Both the position numbers and the translations under genes were made by a program. Source: Clostridium minihomine (GTDB lineage: Bacteria > Bacillota > Clostridia > Oscillospirales > Acutalibacteraceae). From it: 64,000 nt of DNA. Positions 57,308 through 64,000 of the stretch are shown piece by piece. The stretch is from NCBI RefSeq assembly GCF_900240385.1, contig NZ_OEQH01000001.1, positions 186,001 to 250,000 of the forward strand, read 5' to 3'. Under the pieces are notes generated by a model. It made no database searches. It was not told the DNA's origin and saw nothing but the letters and a program-made list of their open reading frames with translations. Each line of letters begins with the position of its first letter. Positions within the stretch are counted from its first letter, which is position 1.

Positions 57308-58576
57308 TTAGTCTTCCCGCTTTTTTGCGTCAGACGAATTTAATTTGGCAATGGTGTTGGCGTCTGCAATTCCGGTGACTTCCATTCCGTTCAGATATTG
57401 AAAATCCTTTACGGCTTGCTCGGTGCCGGCTGTAAATTCCCCGCTGATGGCAACAAACATATAGCCCAGCTGATCCAAACGGGTTTGCAGTGCTTTTACG
57501 TTATCCCCGGAATCCCCCCGTTTGTAAGTGCCGGACGGTACCGCGCCAGCCGCTTGCCCGGCTGAGGAAGACGCCGGCTGGCTGGAAGTGGAAGGCTTAC
57601 TGGAGGATGGGGAAGAGGAACTGGCGGGCGGCGCACTGGAAGAAGCAGACGGAGCGGAGGAAGAAGGCATCGTTCCTTCCAACAACTCAGGGTATACGGT
57701 GCCGGCCATAAAGCTGACCGCCTGAATCATCCCGCGTCCTTGCCGTGCCATGTAAGCGGAATCCATTTCGTAGACCCGGTTTGCTTTGACTGCTTCCAAA
57801 TTTTTGTATTCTTCGGATTCCTGCAGTTCTTTCTTTACTCCCGCCGCACAGAAAATGTACTGGGGATTGGAAATTTTCATGGCTTCGGCATTGGCCTGTC
57901 CAGCGGTATTCCCGGCGAAAGCGTTGGCGAGCCCGGCGCTTTCAATCAATTTTCCGGCCAGCATATCACCGGTGGCCGCCTTTCCTTTGGCGTCATATAA
58001 GTAACAGGCGGTGATGGGCGAATCCGTTTGCGGAATCACTCGGGTAATATCGTCCAAGGTTAAGAAGATGCTCTGTGCGGTTTTTTCTCCTTTTTTGTAG
58101 CCGGTAGAGGCACCCTTCAGTGCTGCGCCCGCCTCAGAATACATCCTCTCTAAATCAGACCGATCAGTAGCCGGTGCTATTACGATGGAAAGGATTCCTT
58201 CCTTTTGCAGAGCGGTGGTGACTTCCTCCCCCGGATCCGATTCAAACAGTGCCAAAGTAGCACCGGTGGCTTTCACAGCCGCGGGATCGGAAGCGCTTAC
58301 GTTAGGAAGAACCGATAACTCTTCCTGATTGCAATCCTCTGACTTTGATTTTAATGAGATTTCATAATTCATAGCCAAAATGACGTCTGCCAGATTGGGG
58401 GAAAATACGGCAACCCCCTGGGGTTCTGTTTTTAAAGTAGTGGTTCCTATCGTAACGGGGTAATCCTTTTCCGCAGCTCCGGAACTGATGTCTCCCTTAT
58501 TAGAGCATCCGGCGAAAAGAGATACAACCAGTGCCGCCGATAGCACTCCCGCAATCATTCGTTTCAACTGTCCCAT
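57308..58576 (-). CDS. Solute-binding lipoprotein fused to a peptidoglycan-binding domain
   Basis: 422 residues. A lipoprotein signal (lipobox FAGC, Cys24), a TroA/BtuF-like solute-binding domain (about 40-310; ADVILAMNYEISLKSK, NPQYIFCAAGVKKELQ, VYEMDSAYMARQGRG), a 50-residue Ser/Pro/Ala linker, then a PG_binding_1 domain (about 350-418; KRGDSGDNVKALQTRLDQLGY). The binding protein is thus tethered to the membrane at one end and to the wall at the other. No transporter genes adjoin. The ligand is unknown; a structural or sporulation-linked use is possible. Confidence 0.83.
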   Translation of the reverse strand: MGQLKRMIAGVLSAALVVSLFAGCSNKGDISSGAAEKDYPVTIGTTTLKTEPQGVAVFSPNLADVILAMNYEISLKSKSEDCNQEELSVLPNVSASDPAAVKATGATLALFESDPGEEVTTALQKEGILSIVIAPATDRSDLERMYSEAGAALKGASTGYKKGEKTAQSIFLTLDDITRVIPQTDSPITACYLYDAKGKAATGDMLAGKLIESAGLANAFAGNTAGQANAEAMKISNPQYIFCAAGVKKELQESEEYKNLEAVKANRVYEMDSAYMARQGRGMIQAVSFMAGTVYPELLEGTMPSSSAPSASSSAPPASSSSPSSSKPSTSSQPASSSAGQAAGAVPSGTYKRGDSGDNVKALQTRLDQLGYMFVAISGEFTAGTEQAVKDFQYLNGMEVTGIADANTIAKLNSSDAKKRED

Positions 58577-58649
58577 AGAATCCTCCCTGATGATTCATTT
58601 GCTTTGTATTGTACCATGAAAATATAAATAAAATATGAAGCCGGTTTTT

Positions 58650-59891
58650 TTACAGAAGGCTTTTCCCTTGCTTGATTTTTGCCTCAGCCAGACGCACATA
58701 TTGGCGTGCACAGCGGGGGGAACACCCGGCTCGTTCTGTGGCAAAACGCTCTGCACCGATAAATAGCTGGGGAAGATGGCTTTCCAATCCCCGCTGGCGA
58801 GCCAGCTTTTCCACGATATCCAGAAATTGAGCCTTGTCGGGCAGCATAAACCGTACAGAAAGACCAAATCGGTCTGCAAGCGACAGGCTTTCCTGAATGG
58901 TATCTACCCGGTGAATCTCGTCGCCCTCCCGGTCTGAAAAGGTTTCTCGCAGCAAATGGCGCCGGTTTGAAGTGGCATAAATTAACGTGTTTTCCGGGCG
59001 AGCAGCAAGCCCCCCTTCCAGCACGGCTTTGAGTGCCGCATAGGTATCATCCTGCTTGGAAAAAGAAAGATCGTCGATAAAGATAATAAATTTCATGGGG
59101 AGTTCGGCCAGCAGTTCCACCAGCTCCGGAAAATGAGGAATCTCGATTTTCGGCATTTCAATGAGCCGCAAAGCAGGAAATTCATGAAGCAAAGCTTTTA
59201 CGGTGGAGGATTTTCCCGTGCCGCGGTCACCATATAGCAGGCAATTGTTGGCAGGCAAATCCTGAAGAAACGCTTTGGTATTTTCCAGCACCAGATTCCG
59301 CTGCAGTTCATAGCCTTTCAGGTCCTCAAGACGAATGGAATCAGGGTATTTTACCGGGGTAAGCCGTCTGTTTCTCCAGATAAAGGCATGATAACGGGCA
59401 AACCGGCCGCAGCCGTTCTGCTGATAAAAAGCTTTTAGCTGATTCAGGCATTCTTCCGGATTCTGGCGCATTTGAGGAATGGTTTGTCCGTTTTCCCAAA
59501 AGGGCAAATTCAAATCTGCTGCCTGTGGAAAGGAGCAGCCGGCCAGCAGATCCCGGGGCGTAATTGCGGCCAGATCCAGCACAATCTGCAGATCCCGCAA
59601 AACGGCAGCCCGCAAAGGGGAAGATATCTCTTTTTCCGAAGCCGCGGCCTTGGAAAAAGCGTTTTCATCGTATAATACGGTTTCTGTAAAAGCGTGTGCA
59701 AAACAAGTTTCTGCATTTTTTTGACCCAATACAGAAAAGAAATCACCCCAAGTCTGCACAAAACCCAAAAAGTTGTTTCCTCTGGCAGCGCAAAGCAATC
59801 GAAACAAAGCCTTGGGTATGCTTCTTTGCAGAAGCCCCCGATAAATCGACAGTGAAGCTGTTTTTATAACAGCTTCTTCTATTGGATTCAT
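58650..59891 (-). CDS. DUF815 family AAA+ ATPase
   Basis: 413 residues. The N-terminal ~200 residues are helical and variable; the C-terminal part is an AAA+ domain with Walker A YGDRGTGKSSTVKALL, Walker B FIIFIDDLSF, and the DUF815 signature AVLEGGLAARPENTLIYATSNRRHL followed by the sensor region ETFSDREGDEIH. The ATPase folds look intact. The cellular role of the family is not established. Confidence 0.92.
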   Translation of the reverse strand: MNPIEEAVIKTASLSIYRGLLQRSIPKALFRLLCAARGNNFLGFVQTWGDFFSVLGQKNAETCFAHAFTETVLYDENAFSKAAASEKEISSPLRAAVLRDLQIVLDLAAITPRDLLAGCSFPQAADLNLPFWENGQTIPQMRQNPEECLNQLKAFYQQNGCGRFARYHAFIWRNRRLTPVKYPDSIRLEDLKGYELQRNLVLENTKAFLQDLPANNCLLYGDRGTGKSSTVKALLHEFPALRLIEMPKIEIPHFPELVELLAELPMKFIIFIDDLSFSKQDDTYAALKAVLEGGLAARPENTLIYATSNRRHLLRETFSDREGDEIHRVDTIQESLSLADRFGLSVRFMLPDKAQFLDIVEKLARQRGLESHLPQLFIGAERFATERAGCSPRCARQYVRLAEAKIKQGKSLL

Positions 59892-60090
59892 AATATTGCC
59901 CCTTTCCCATGTGGTTAGACTTATTTTACCTTTCTTTCTGAGGGCCTGTCAACAAAAGTGCTTGACTTTTCTTCTGAATCTCTATAAAATAAATAAGCAC
60001 AGGTCGAGCAAAGAAGTTTGAGTAGATGCAGATGTTGAGAAACATCAAGTTGCTTGTTCTGGGCGTTGACAACTGAATCATTATAAAAAT

Positions 60091-60179
60091 GGAGACGTAT
60101 CGAAGTGGTCATAACGAGCCTGACTCGAAATCAGGTTGTCCGCAAGGGCACGTGAGTTCGAATCTCACCGTCTCCGCCA
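60091..60179 (+). tRNA. tRNA-Ser(CGA)
   Basis: Acceptor stem GGAGACG/CGTCTCC, D arm, anticodon loop CTCGAAA with anticodon CGA at 60126-60128, a long class II variable arm (TTGTCCGCAAGGGCA), T arm GAGTTCGAATCTC and encoded CCA. It reads UCG codons. Confidence 0.97.
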
Positions 60180-60339
60180 TGAGCCTGTTTGCGGTCAATG
60201 TCCGCAGCAGGCTCTTCCTTTTTTCCGAATTTCTACGCTCTCTTTTGAGGGCGTTTTTTCTTTTCTGTAGAAAAGGAGTGCGCCTGAATCCTTTGTATAC
60301 AAGGCTTTGAAGTGTTTTTATGAAGCAATCTGTAGAAAA

Positions 60340-60867
60340 TTATTCACTCGGTTCAAGTCCGCTCGGTTCGACCACTGGGTTTCTTTCAAACATCCCATCC
60401 ATAACCAAGCCAGATTCGATCTGTGCGTGGAAGTCCAGATGAGAGTAAATGTCTGCTGTAGTCGAGAACGTGCTGTGTCCCAGCCAGATCTGGATTTGCT
60501 TCATAGATATGCCGCTTACAAATAGCAGGCTGGCGCAGCTATGTCTGAGATCGTGGAAGCGAATCTTTTTGAGTCCGAATTTTTCAAGAAGTCAGATGAA
60601 ATGCTCGGTAACATAATTAGGGCGTATAAGCTTTCCCGTTTGATCGAGGCAAATATAATCAAGGTAATCCCGGCAATAGGAGCGTTTAAATAGCCTATGG
60701 TACCTTTCTTGTTTGTCTTTCTCAGCAAGCAGTAGTTTTTCAACAGAAGGCAGCAAAGGGGAGTGTACGGAAGCTGGATTTGGCCAAAGGCTTTTTGAGA
60801 CTTCCTTTGACTGGTTTACGCTACGGTAGTCCGATGGGAACTTTGTAAGGAAACTCAAGGTCGTCAA
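60340..60867 (-). pseudogene. Tyrosine recombinase (integrase) remnant
   Basis: The minus strand encodes the C-terminal catalytic part of a phage/Tn916-type integrase. The active-site segment IRFHDLRHSCASLL gives Arg and His, LGHSTFSTTADIYSHL the second His and the Tyr nucleophile. An in-frame TGA (just after VTEHFI, near 60592) breaks it, and upstream of PSVEKLLLAEKDKQERYHRLF the N-terminal core- and arm-binding domains are missing or scrambled. It ends at 60340. Lying 160 bases behind a tRNA-Ser, it marks an old integration. Confidence 0.85.
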
Positions 60868-60921
60868 TCAAATTATTGAGAATTCATCATCCATAAAAAT
60901 TTCGAATACAAGTCACAAAAA

Positions 60922-60955
60922 TGAAGGATACCGAGCAATTGCTCGGTATCCTTCA
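60922..60955 (-). terminator. Terminator of the gene at 60993
   Basis: A perfect 34-base palindrome (17-bp arms, TGAAGGATACCGAGCAA). On the minus strand it is followed by TTTTT. Confidence 0.75.
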
Positions 60956-60992
60956 TTCTGTGCCACACAGATGATTTAAAAATGCTGATGCA

Positions 60993-61256
60993 TTACAAAA
61001 TGTACAGTGTGTCTTGGGTATATAGCTTTCTGTCGATGACGTTCTCAATGGGTTCGTTTTGGAGAATTAACTTTTTAATCTTATCAAGCAGGATGTTCAC
61101 TTCTTCAAAATTACACAATTCAACACTCTGTTTATCTTCACAAAAAAACCATTTCCCATTTCCATTTACAATTGAATAATGCTGACCTTTGTAGTCAAAT
61201 TCAATTTCTCTACCAATTTTTAAATCATTCAACATTTTATTAAATGAATACTCCAT
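60993..61256 (-). CDS. Small acidic protein of 87 residues, unknown
   Basis: No signal peptide or membrane segment; alternates charged and hydrophobic residues (MLNDLKIGREIEFDYKGQHYSIVNG, ENVIDRKLYTQDTLYIL). It has an excellent AAGGGAGGCGACC ribosome site. Similar short proteins occur in accessory regions, some as immunity or antitoxin-like proteins, but I cannot assign it. Upstream lies a copied promoter and signal peptide (61299-61485), so it seems to have been brought under the promoter of a secreted-protein gene. Confidence 0.6.
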   Translation of the reverse strand: MEYSFNKMLNDLKIGREIEFDYKGQHYSIVNGNGKWFFCEDKQSVELCNFEEVNILLDKIKKLILQNEPIENVIDRKLYTQDTLYIL

Positions 61257-61265
61257 AAGGTCGCC

Positions 61266-61373
61266 TCCCTTATGTATTTAAAATATTGTAATTTTTAACG
61301 GCAAAAGCCGGAACACTTAAGCTCAATACCATTGATAGTGTCAGTATAAAGCTTAGCATCTTAGTAGTCAACT
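61266..61373 (-). pseudogene. Orphan signal-peptide fragment
   Basis: A frame of about 35 codons starting with the TTG at 61373-61371 (TTKMLSFILTLSMVLSLSVPAFA, written here in part) is the same signal peptide as that of the protein at 62445-63125, but it runs into VKNYNILNT and a stop at once. The mature part has been lost and replaced by the unrelated gene at 60993-61256. Confidence 0.6.
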
Positions 61374-61485
61374 TTTCATATAATTCCTGGCTTTCTAAAT
61401 TTTTATTATAATTTTGGTATGTTTGACTTGAAACTCAATGTTCTTAAACCAGTGGAATCCCCCCCTAAAAATACTTTTATTTGAC
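61299..61485. repeat. 187-bp direct repeat, copy 1
   Basis: Matches 63053-63239 over the same length with about 8 mismatches by eye. It contains, for the minus strand, a promoter region with TATAAT, the leader and a signal-peptide coding start. Confidence 0.9.
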
Positions 61486-61544
61486 TTCTGTACTTATATA
61501 GCGCAGGAACTTTGAAAAGGGGGACAAACTTTTTCAGGTTTTAT

Positions 61545-61945
61545 TTAGAATGTAATTTCACTTGATGTAGCAGTGGTTTTATCTGATCCTGTGGTGATAG
61601 TAACCTTTGTGAGGTATTTTTATCTTGCTTTTCCCGGTGTAGGATTTGGTAATATCCACTGTACCATTTGCACTGATTGACCATGACTTTACCTCTTTCC
61701 AGCAGCCTCCGCTGTACTTTTCTTTGGTGTAATCAAAAGTGGGACTGAGATGCTGCGTTTCGATTTTGATATGGATGGCACCACAACAACACCATAAGTG
61801 TTTTGTTTAACCAATGGGGTGTAATAATAGGGTTTAATGCTATTGGCTTTGAACTGGATCGCTCCAGCGAAGCGGCCGATACCGGAACTGCCGGCATGGT
61901 CAGCACAACCATGCCGGCAACTGCAAATGCTTTTTTCTATTTCAT
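61545..61945 (-). pseudogene. Decayed gene of a small secreted protein
   Basis: A good AAGGAAG site precedes ATG AAA TAG, so codon 3 is a stop. After it the same frame gives a signal peptide (KKAFAVAGMVVLTMPAVPVSAA) and a mature start, then the sequence shifts frame at least twice (pieces PLVKQNTYGVVVVPS, YTKEKYSGGCWKEVKSW, SISANGTVDITKSYTGKSKI) and ends TTGSDKTTATSSEITF. This is the shape of a small beta-rich exported protein common in gut Clostridia. It is clearly non-functional. Confidence 0.7.
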
Positions 61946-61984
61946 AATAAAATCTTCCTTGTGTGTTATTCGGATTTCACCTAT

Positions 61985-62024
61985 TAAAAAAAGAAAGTCG
62001 CAACTATCAATGTTGCGACTTTCT
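61985..62024 (-). terminator. Terminator of the 62.0-63.1 kb gene pair
   Basis: Stem AGAAAGTCGCAAC/GTTGCGACTTTCT; on the minus strand it is followed by T7. Confidence 0.88.
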
Positions 62025-62036
62025 CTAAGTTATAAA

Positions 62037-62423
62037 TCATCTACGTTTGACTTGCTTAATTGATTTAATTGAATTATACAGTCCCATCAGTGAAACTGGA
62101 ATCAGCAACAAATAAACTTTATCTATAAATCTTTCTTTAGGGTATGAAAAGGCTTGGCCTGTTATCATTTCTGCTATTCCACTGGCTATGAATAGTAAGA
62201 TAATTGATACGATAAGGAATATTAAAAAAAGTTTATTACTTAGTTTTATACTATCTGAGAAAGCCTTATTTATTATAAAGCTAATTAACATTCCTAATAA
62301 AAGGAACAACCAAAGAAACAACTCGTTCAGTTTAAGCACTAATGTTGCTGACCAAACAATTATAAAAGCTATATGATACATAATTGATATTATCAAAACA
62401 CTGTATTTTGTGGCTGAATTCAT
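62037..62423 (-). CDS. Four-helix membrane protein, possible immunity partner
   Basis: 128 residues, four membrane segments (LIISIMYHIAFIIVW; LFLWLFLLLGMLISFII; LFLIFLIVSIILLFIAS; VYLLLIPVSLMGLYNSI) and a basic tail KQVKRR. It starts 21 bases after the stop of the secreted protein and shares its terminator, so the two form an operon. Small multi-helix proteins behind secreted toxins often give self-protection; this is inference from layout only. Codon use is more AT-rich than the window core. Confidence 0.65.
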   Translation of the reverse strand: MNSATKYSVLIISIMYHIAFIIVWSATLVLKLNELFLWLFLLLGMLISFIINKAFSDSIKLSNKLFLIFLIVSIILLFIASGIAEMITGQAFSYPKERFIDKVYLLLIPVSLMGLYNSIKSIKQVKRR

Positions 62424-62444
62424 AAACCAATCACCCCAACTAAA

Positions 62445-63125
62445 TTACCAAAATTCAATATATCCATTGTTTGGCCTTGCATCAATAGAATCAATTCCCT
62501 TTGCTATAATTAATCCTGGTGAAAAATCTATTGCAGCAAATATGAATTTAACACCATAAGCTTCAACCCATGTGGCACCTTGTACCATTCCCCAACGCAG
62601 TAAAGTGGATTTGACTTTACTAATAATTACACTTTTTACAAGCTTTTTGGCTTCCGCCTCACCAACTTGTTTAATTAATGCACGAATACTGGTTGCACCT
62701 AATTTACTAAGTCCCCCACCTATCACAATATCAATTGCAGCACCAACTTTTTCAACAGTATTTAGATGCCACCATGGAGCATCGCTATTTAAAGTATATT
62801 TGGATGCGGAGCGAGATGATGAATAGCTACTTTTTAACATTGCTTCAACATCATTTTTGAACTGCTCTTTATTTCCGGTATTGTAATGATTGTCAACAGC
62901 TTCGTTAAGTAAATAGTCAAAAAAGGCCGCTTCTTCTTCTGACATTTTGTTTCGATCATAACCTGTTTGGCTTAAATCTAAATTTAAAAATCGTTCAGGA
63001 ATTGTTACAGAAGTATCATAACTTTGTTTAAGAGTAATGGTGCTGTTTTCAGCGGCAAAAGCCGGAACACTTAAGCTCAATACCATTGATAGTGTCAGTA
63101 TAAAGCTTAGCATCTTAGTAGTCAA
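62445..63125 (-). CDS. Secreted protein, bacteriocin-like layout, unknown
   Basis: 226 residues. A classical signal peptide (LSFILTLSMVLSLSVPAFAAEN) cut near residue 24, a charged helical middle (~30-115), and a C-terminal half rich in amphipathic or hydrophobic helices (VGAAIDIVIGGGLSKLGATSIRALIKQVG; KFIFAAIDFSPGLIIAKGIDSI) that ends NNGYIEFW. The start is TTG 63125 or ATG 63113. Its promoter and signal peptide lie in the 187-bp repeat. Paired with a membrane protein, it looks like a pore-forming toxin with its immunity protein. No family is recognised. Confidence 0.6.
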   Translation of the reverse strand: MTTKMLSFILTLSMVLSLSVPAFAAENSTITLKQSYDTSVTIPERFLNLDLSQTGYDRNKMSEEEAAFFDYLLNEAVDNHYNTGNKEQFKNDVEAMLKSSYSSSRSASKYTLNSDAPWWHLNTVEKVGAAIDIVIGGGLSKLGATSIRALIKQVGEAEAKKLVKSVIISKVKSTLLRWGMVQGATWVEAYGVKFIFAAIDFSPGLIIAKGIDSIDARPNNGYIEFW

Positions 63126-63239
63126 CTTTTTATATAATTCCTGGCTTTCTAAATTTTTATTATAATTTTGGTATGTTTGACTTGGAACTCATTGCTCTTA
63201 AACCAATGGAATTACTCCCTAAAAATACTTTTATTTGAC
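63053..63239. repeat. 187-bp direct repeat, copy 2
   Basis: Second copy of the 61299-61485 element; here it is joined to an intact secreted-protein gene, so it is probably the source copy. A TATAAT -10 for the minus strand is at 63159-63164. Confidence 0.9.
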
Positions 63240-63270
63240 CTGCTGTTCATTATAGAGTTTCACCCGGTGA

Positions 63271-63426
63271 GGTTTTTGCTTTCAGCGTGATGTCGCAAAA
63301 AGAACTGATTTTCGCCAATTCAAACTATCCCGCATATCAAACCGACAAATGCAAGAAGAAATTTTTACACCACGGGATTATCAAAAACCGCAGTTGGATT
63401 TTGCTGATATTCTGGCAGCCATATAA
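63271..63426 (+). pseudogene. C-terminal fragment of a WYL-domain regulator
   Basis: A 51-codon plus-strand frame (GFCFQRDVAKRTDFRQFKLSRIS..., ending in ADILAAI and TAA) matches the WYL-domain pattern in which 'FCxxRxDxRxFxLxRI' follows the WYL core. A TGA at 63268 and the repeat cut it off upstream, so the DNA-binding part is gone. Confidence 0.6.
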
Positions 63427-63457
63427 ACAAAAATTCTTTTTGCACGATTAATCCACA

Positions 63458-63492
63458 AACCCGCACAGGAACACGTTCTGTGCGGGTTTTTC
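63458..63492 (+). terminator. Rho-independent terminator
   Basis: Stem CCCGCACAG/CTGTGCGGG followed by T5, just behind the WYL fragment. Confidence 0.85.
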
Positions 63493-63531
63493 TCTATCAT
63501 TTTTTGATGTTCACATTCCCTGAAAATATAG

Positions 63532-63597
63532 AAAAAGCGGCGTGAAGCTATAAAGTGATATGTCGTTATAGCTCCATTTCGCTGCTTTTTTGCTTTT
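63532..63597. terminator. Long hairpin, probably the terminator of the permease gene
   Basis: Imperfect 22-bp stem (AAAAAGCGGCGTGAAGCTATAA with its complement) with T-runs at both ends. Confidence 0.6.
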
Positions 63598-63678
63598 TTC
63601 ACAGGGACTTTAACAGGACTATCTTTTAGCGGTTCTGCTTTTTAGGGCTGCAATGCTTTGTGATCGGTTTCAAGAACG

Positions 63679-64000
63679 CTACAGTTCATTTATCGTATCA
63701 GTTATCGCCATATTCCGAATCCGTTTTGAAGGAACATAGACCGCAGCAATAGCGGCAATGAAAACAAACAAGATGATTATTATAATAGGAAGAATGGGGA
63801 TACTCCAAGTGGCGTAGTTAAAGTGAGAGGTAATAAGATGGTCATATAACAACTTGCTAAGCAGCAAACCCGCTACACAGCCAACGATACCCCCAGAGAC
63901 AGCATAGGTAAATGCCTCGGCAGCAATCATTTTTGTTAACTGGTGTTCGTCCATACCAACGGCACGCATGGCTCCATACTGCTTTATTCTTGCAGACACA
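63679..64000 (-). CDS. FtsX/MacB-type ABC permease, partial
   Basis: Only the C-terminal ~106 residues lie in the window; the gene continues beyond the right edge. KQYGAMRAVGMDEHQLTKMIAAEAF is the conserved loop of FtsX-like permeases (coupling to the ATPase), followed by membrane segments and the usual end VPSKRIRNMAITDTINEL. Relatives export antimicrobial peptides or lipoproteins or act in sensing them. The ATPase is expected upstream, outside the window. Confidence 0.88.
   Translation of the reverse strand, partial: VSARIKQYGAMRAVGMDEHQLTKMIAAEAFTYAVSGGIVGCVAGLLLSKLLYDHLITSHFNYATWSIPILPIIIIILFVFIAAIAAVYVPSKRIRNMAITDTINEL

Noticed and set aside
1-64000. CRISPR array, rRNA operon, insertion sequence with intact transposase
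   Set aside because: I looked for regularly spaced repeats, rRNA landmarks and transposase motifs and found none; the only mobile-element trace is the integrase remnant at 60.3-60.9 kb.

Overview
The window looks like a chromosomal segment of a spore-forming, low-to-mid GC member of the Clostridia, most likely of the Oscillospiraceae/Ruminococcaceae type. Supporting signs are the dipicolinate synthase pair (spoVFA/spoVFB) behind a sigma-K-like promoter, FMN and SAM-I riboswitches, strong AGGAGG-type ribosome binding sites, use of GTG and TTG starts, a 401-residue EF-Tu, and many ECF and MATE transporters with AraC regulators. The genus cannot be fixed from the sequence alone.

Layout. (1) 0.1-9.4 kb: a MATE exporter, then an AraC regulator and a siderophore-type lipoprotein, then a three-gene nitrogenase-like reductase (NifH-like plus two component-1-like subunits), then a chemoreceptor. 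(2) 9.7-17.8 kb: an alpha/beta hydrolase, a Cache-HAMP-GGDEF cyclase, an MBL-fold hydrolase, and an AraC regulator divergent from a complete ECF transporter (S, T and double-ATPase). (3) 18-22 kb: small accessory genes (DHFR-like, MerR, a broken GNAT, a nitroreductase, a pseudouridine synthase). (4) 22.4-25.4 kb: a translationally coupled operon of three cytosolic proteins on the minus strand: a solute-binding-fold protein without signal peptide, a HypB/CobW-like GTPase, and an ABC ATPase with no permease. (5) 25.8-29.8 kb: a papain-like protein, a frameshifted unknown gene, the Mrp/NBP35 Fe-S carrier, and a 1.1 kb non-coding stretch holding a consensus promoter and an attenuator-like RNA. (6) 30-42.2 kb: the information core rpoB-rpoC, rpsL-rpsG-fusA-tuf. 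(7) 42.5-59.9 kb: housekeeping and cell envelope genes (MltG-like, EamA, ribU with FMN riboswitch, metK with SAM riboswitch, recD2-comF, mreB, murC, dpaAB, a lipoprotein fused to a peptidoglycan-binding domain, a DUF815 ATPase). (8) 60-64 kb: an accessory, degraded region starting at tRNA-Ser(CGA): an integrase remnant, small unknown genes, a 187-bp duplication, broken secreted-protein genes, an intact secreted protein with a membrane partner, and a truncated FtsX-type permease at the edge.

Two candidate systems stand out. The first is the nitrogenase-like triad. Its apparent Fe-S ligand pattern (three Cys in one subunit, one in the other) resembles dark-operative protochlorophyllide or chlorophyllide oxidoreductase rather than nitrogenase. 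The second is the permease-less solute-binding/GTPase/ATPase operon. It has a 14-bp-arm palindrome centred at -41.5 from its predicted start, the class II position for a CRP/FNR-family activator. In addition, a 16-bp palindrome, GTTAG-N6-CTAAC, occurs four times, at or near the starts of otherwise unrelated transcription units, which suggests one regulon. All functional links beyond gene families are inference.
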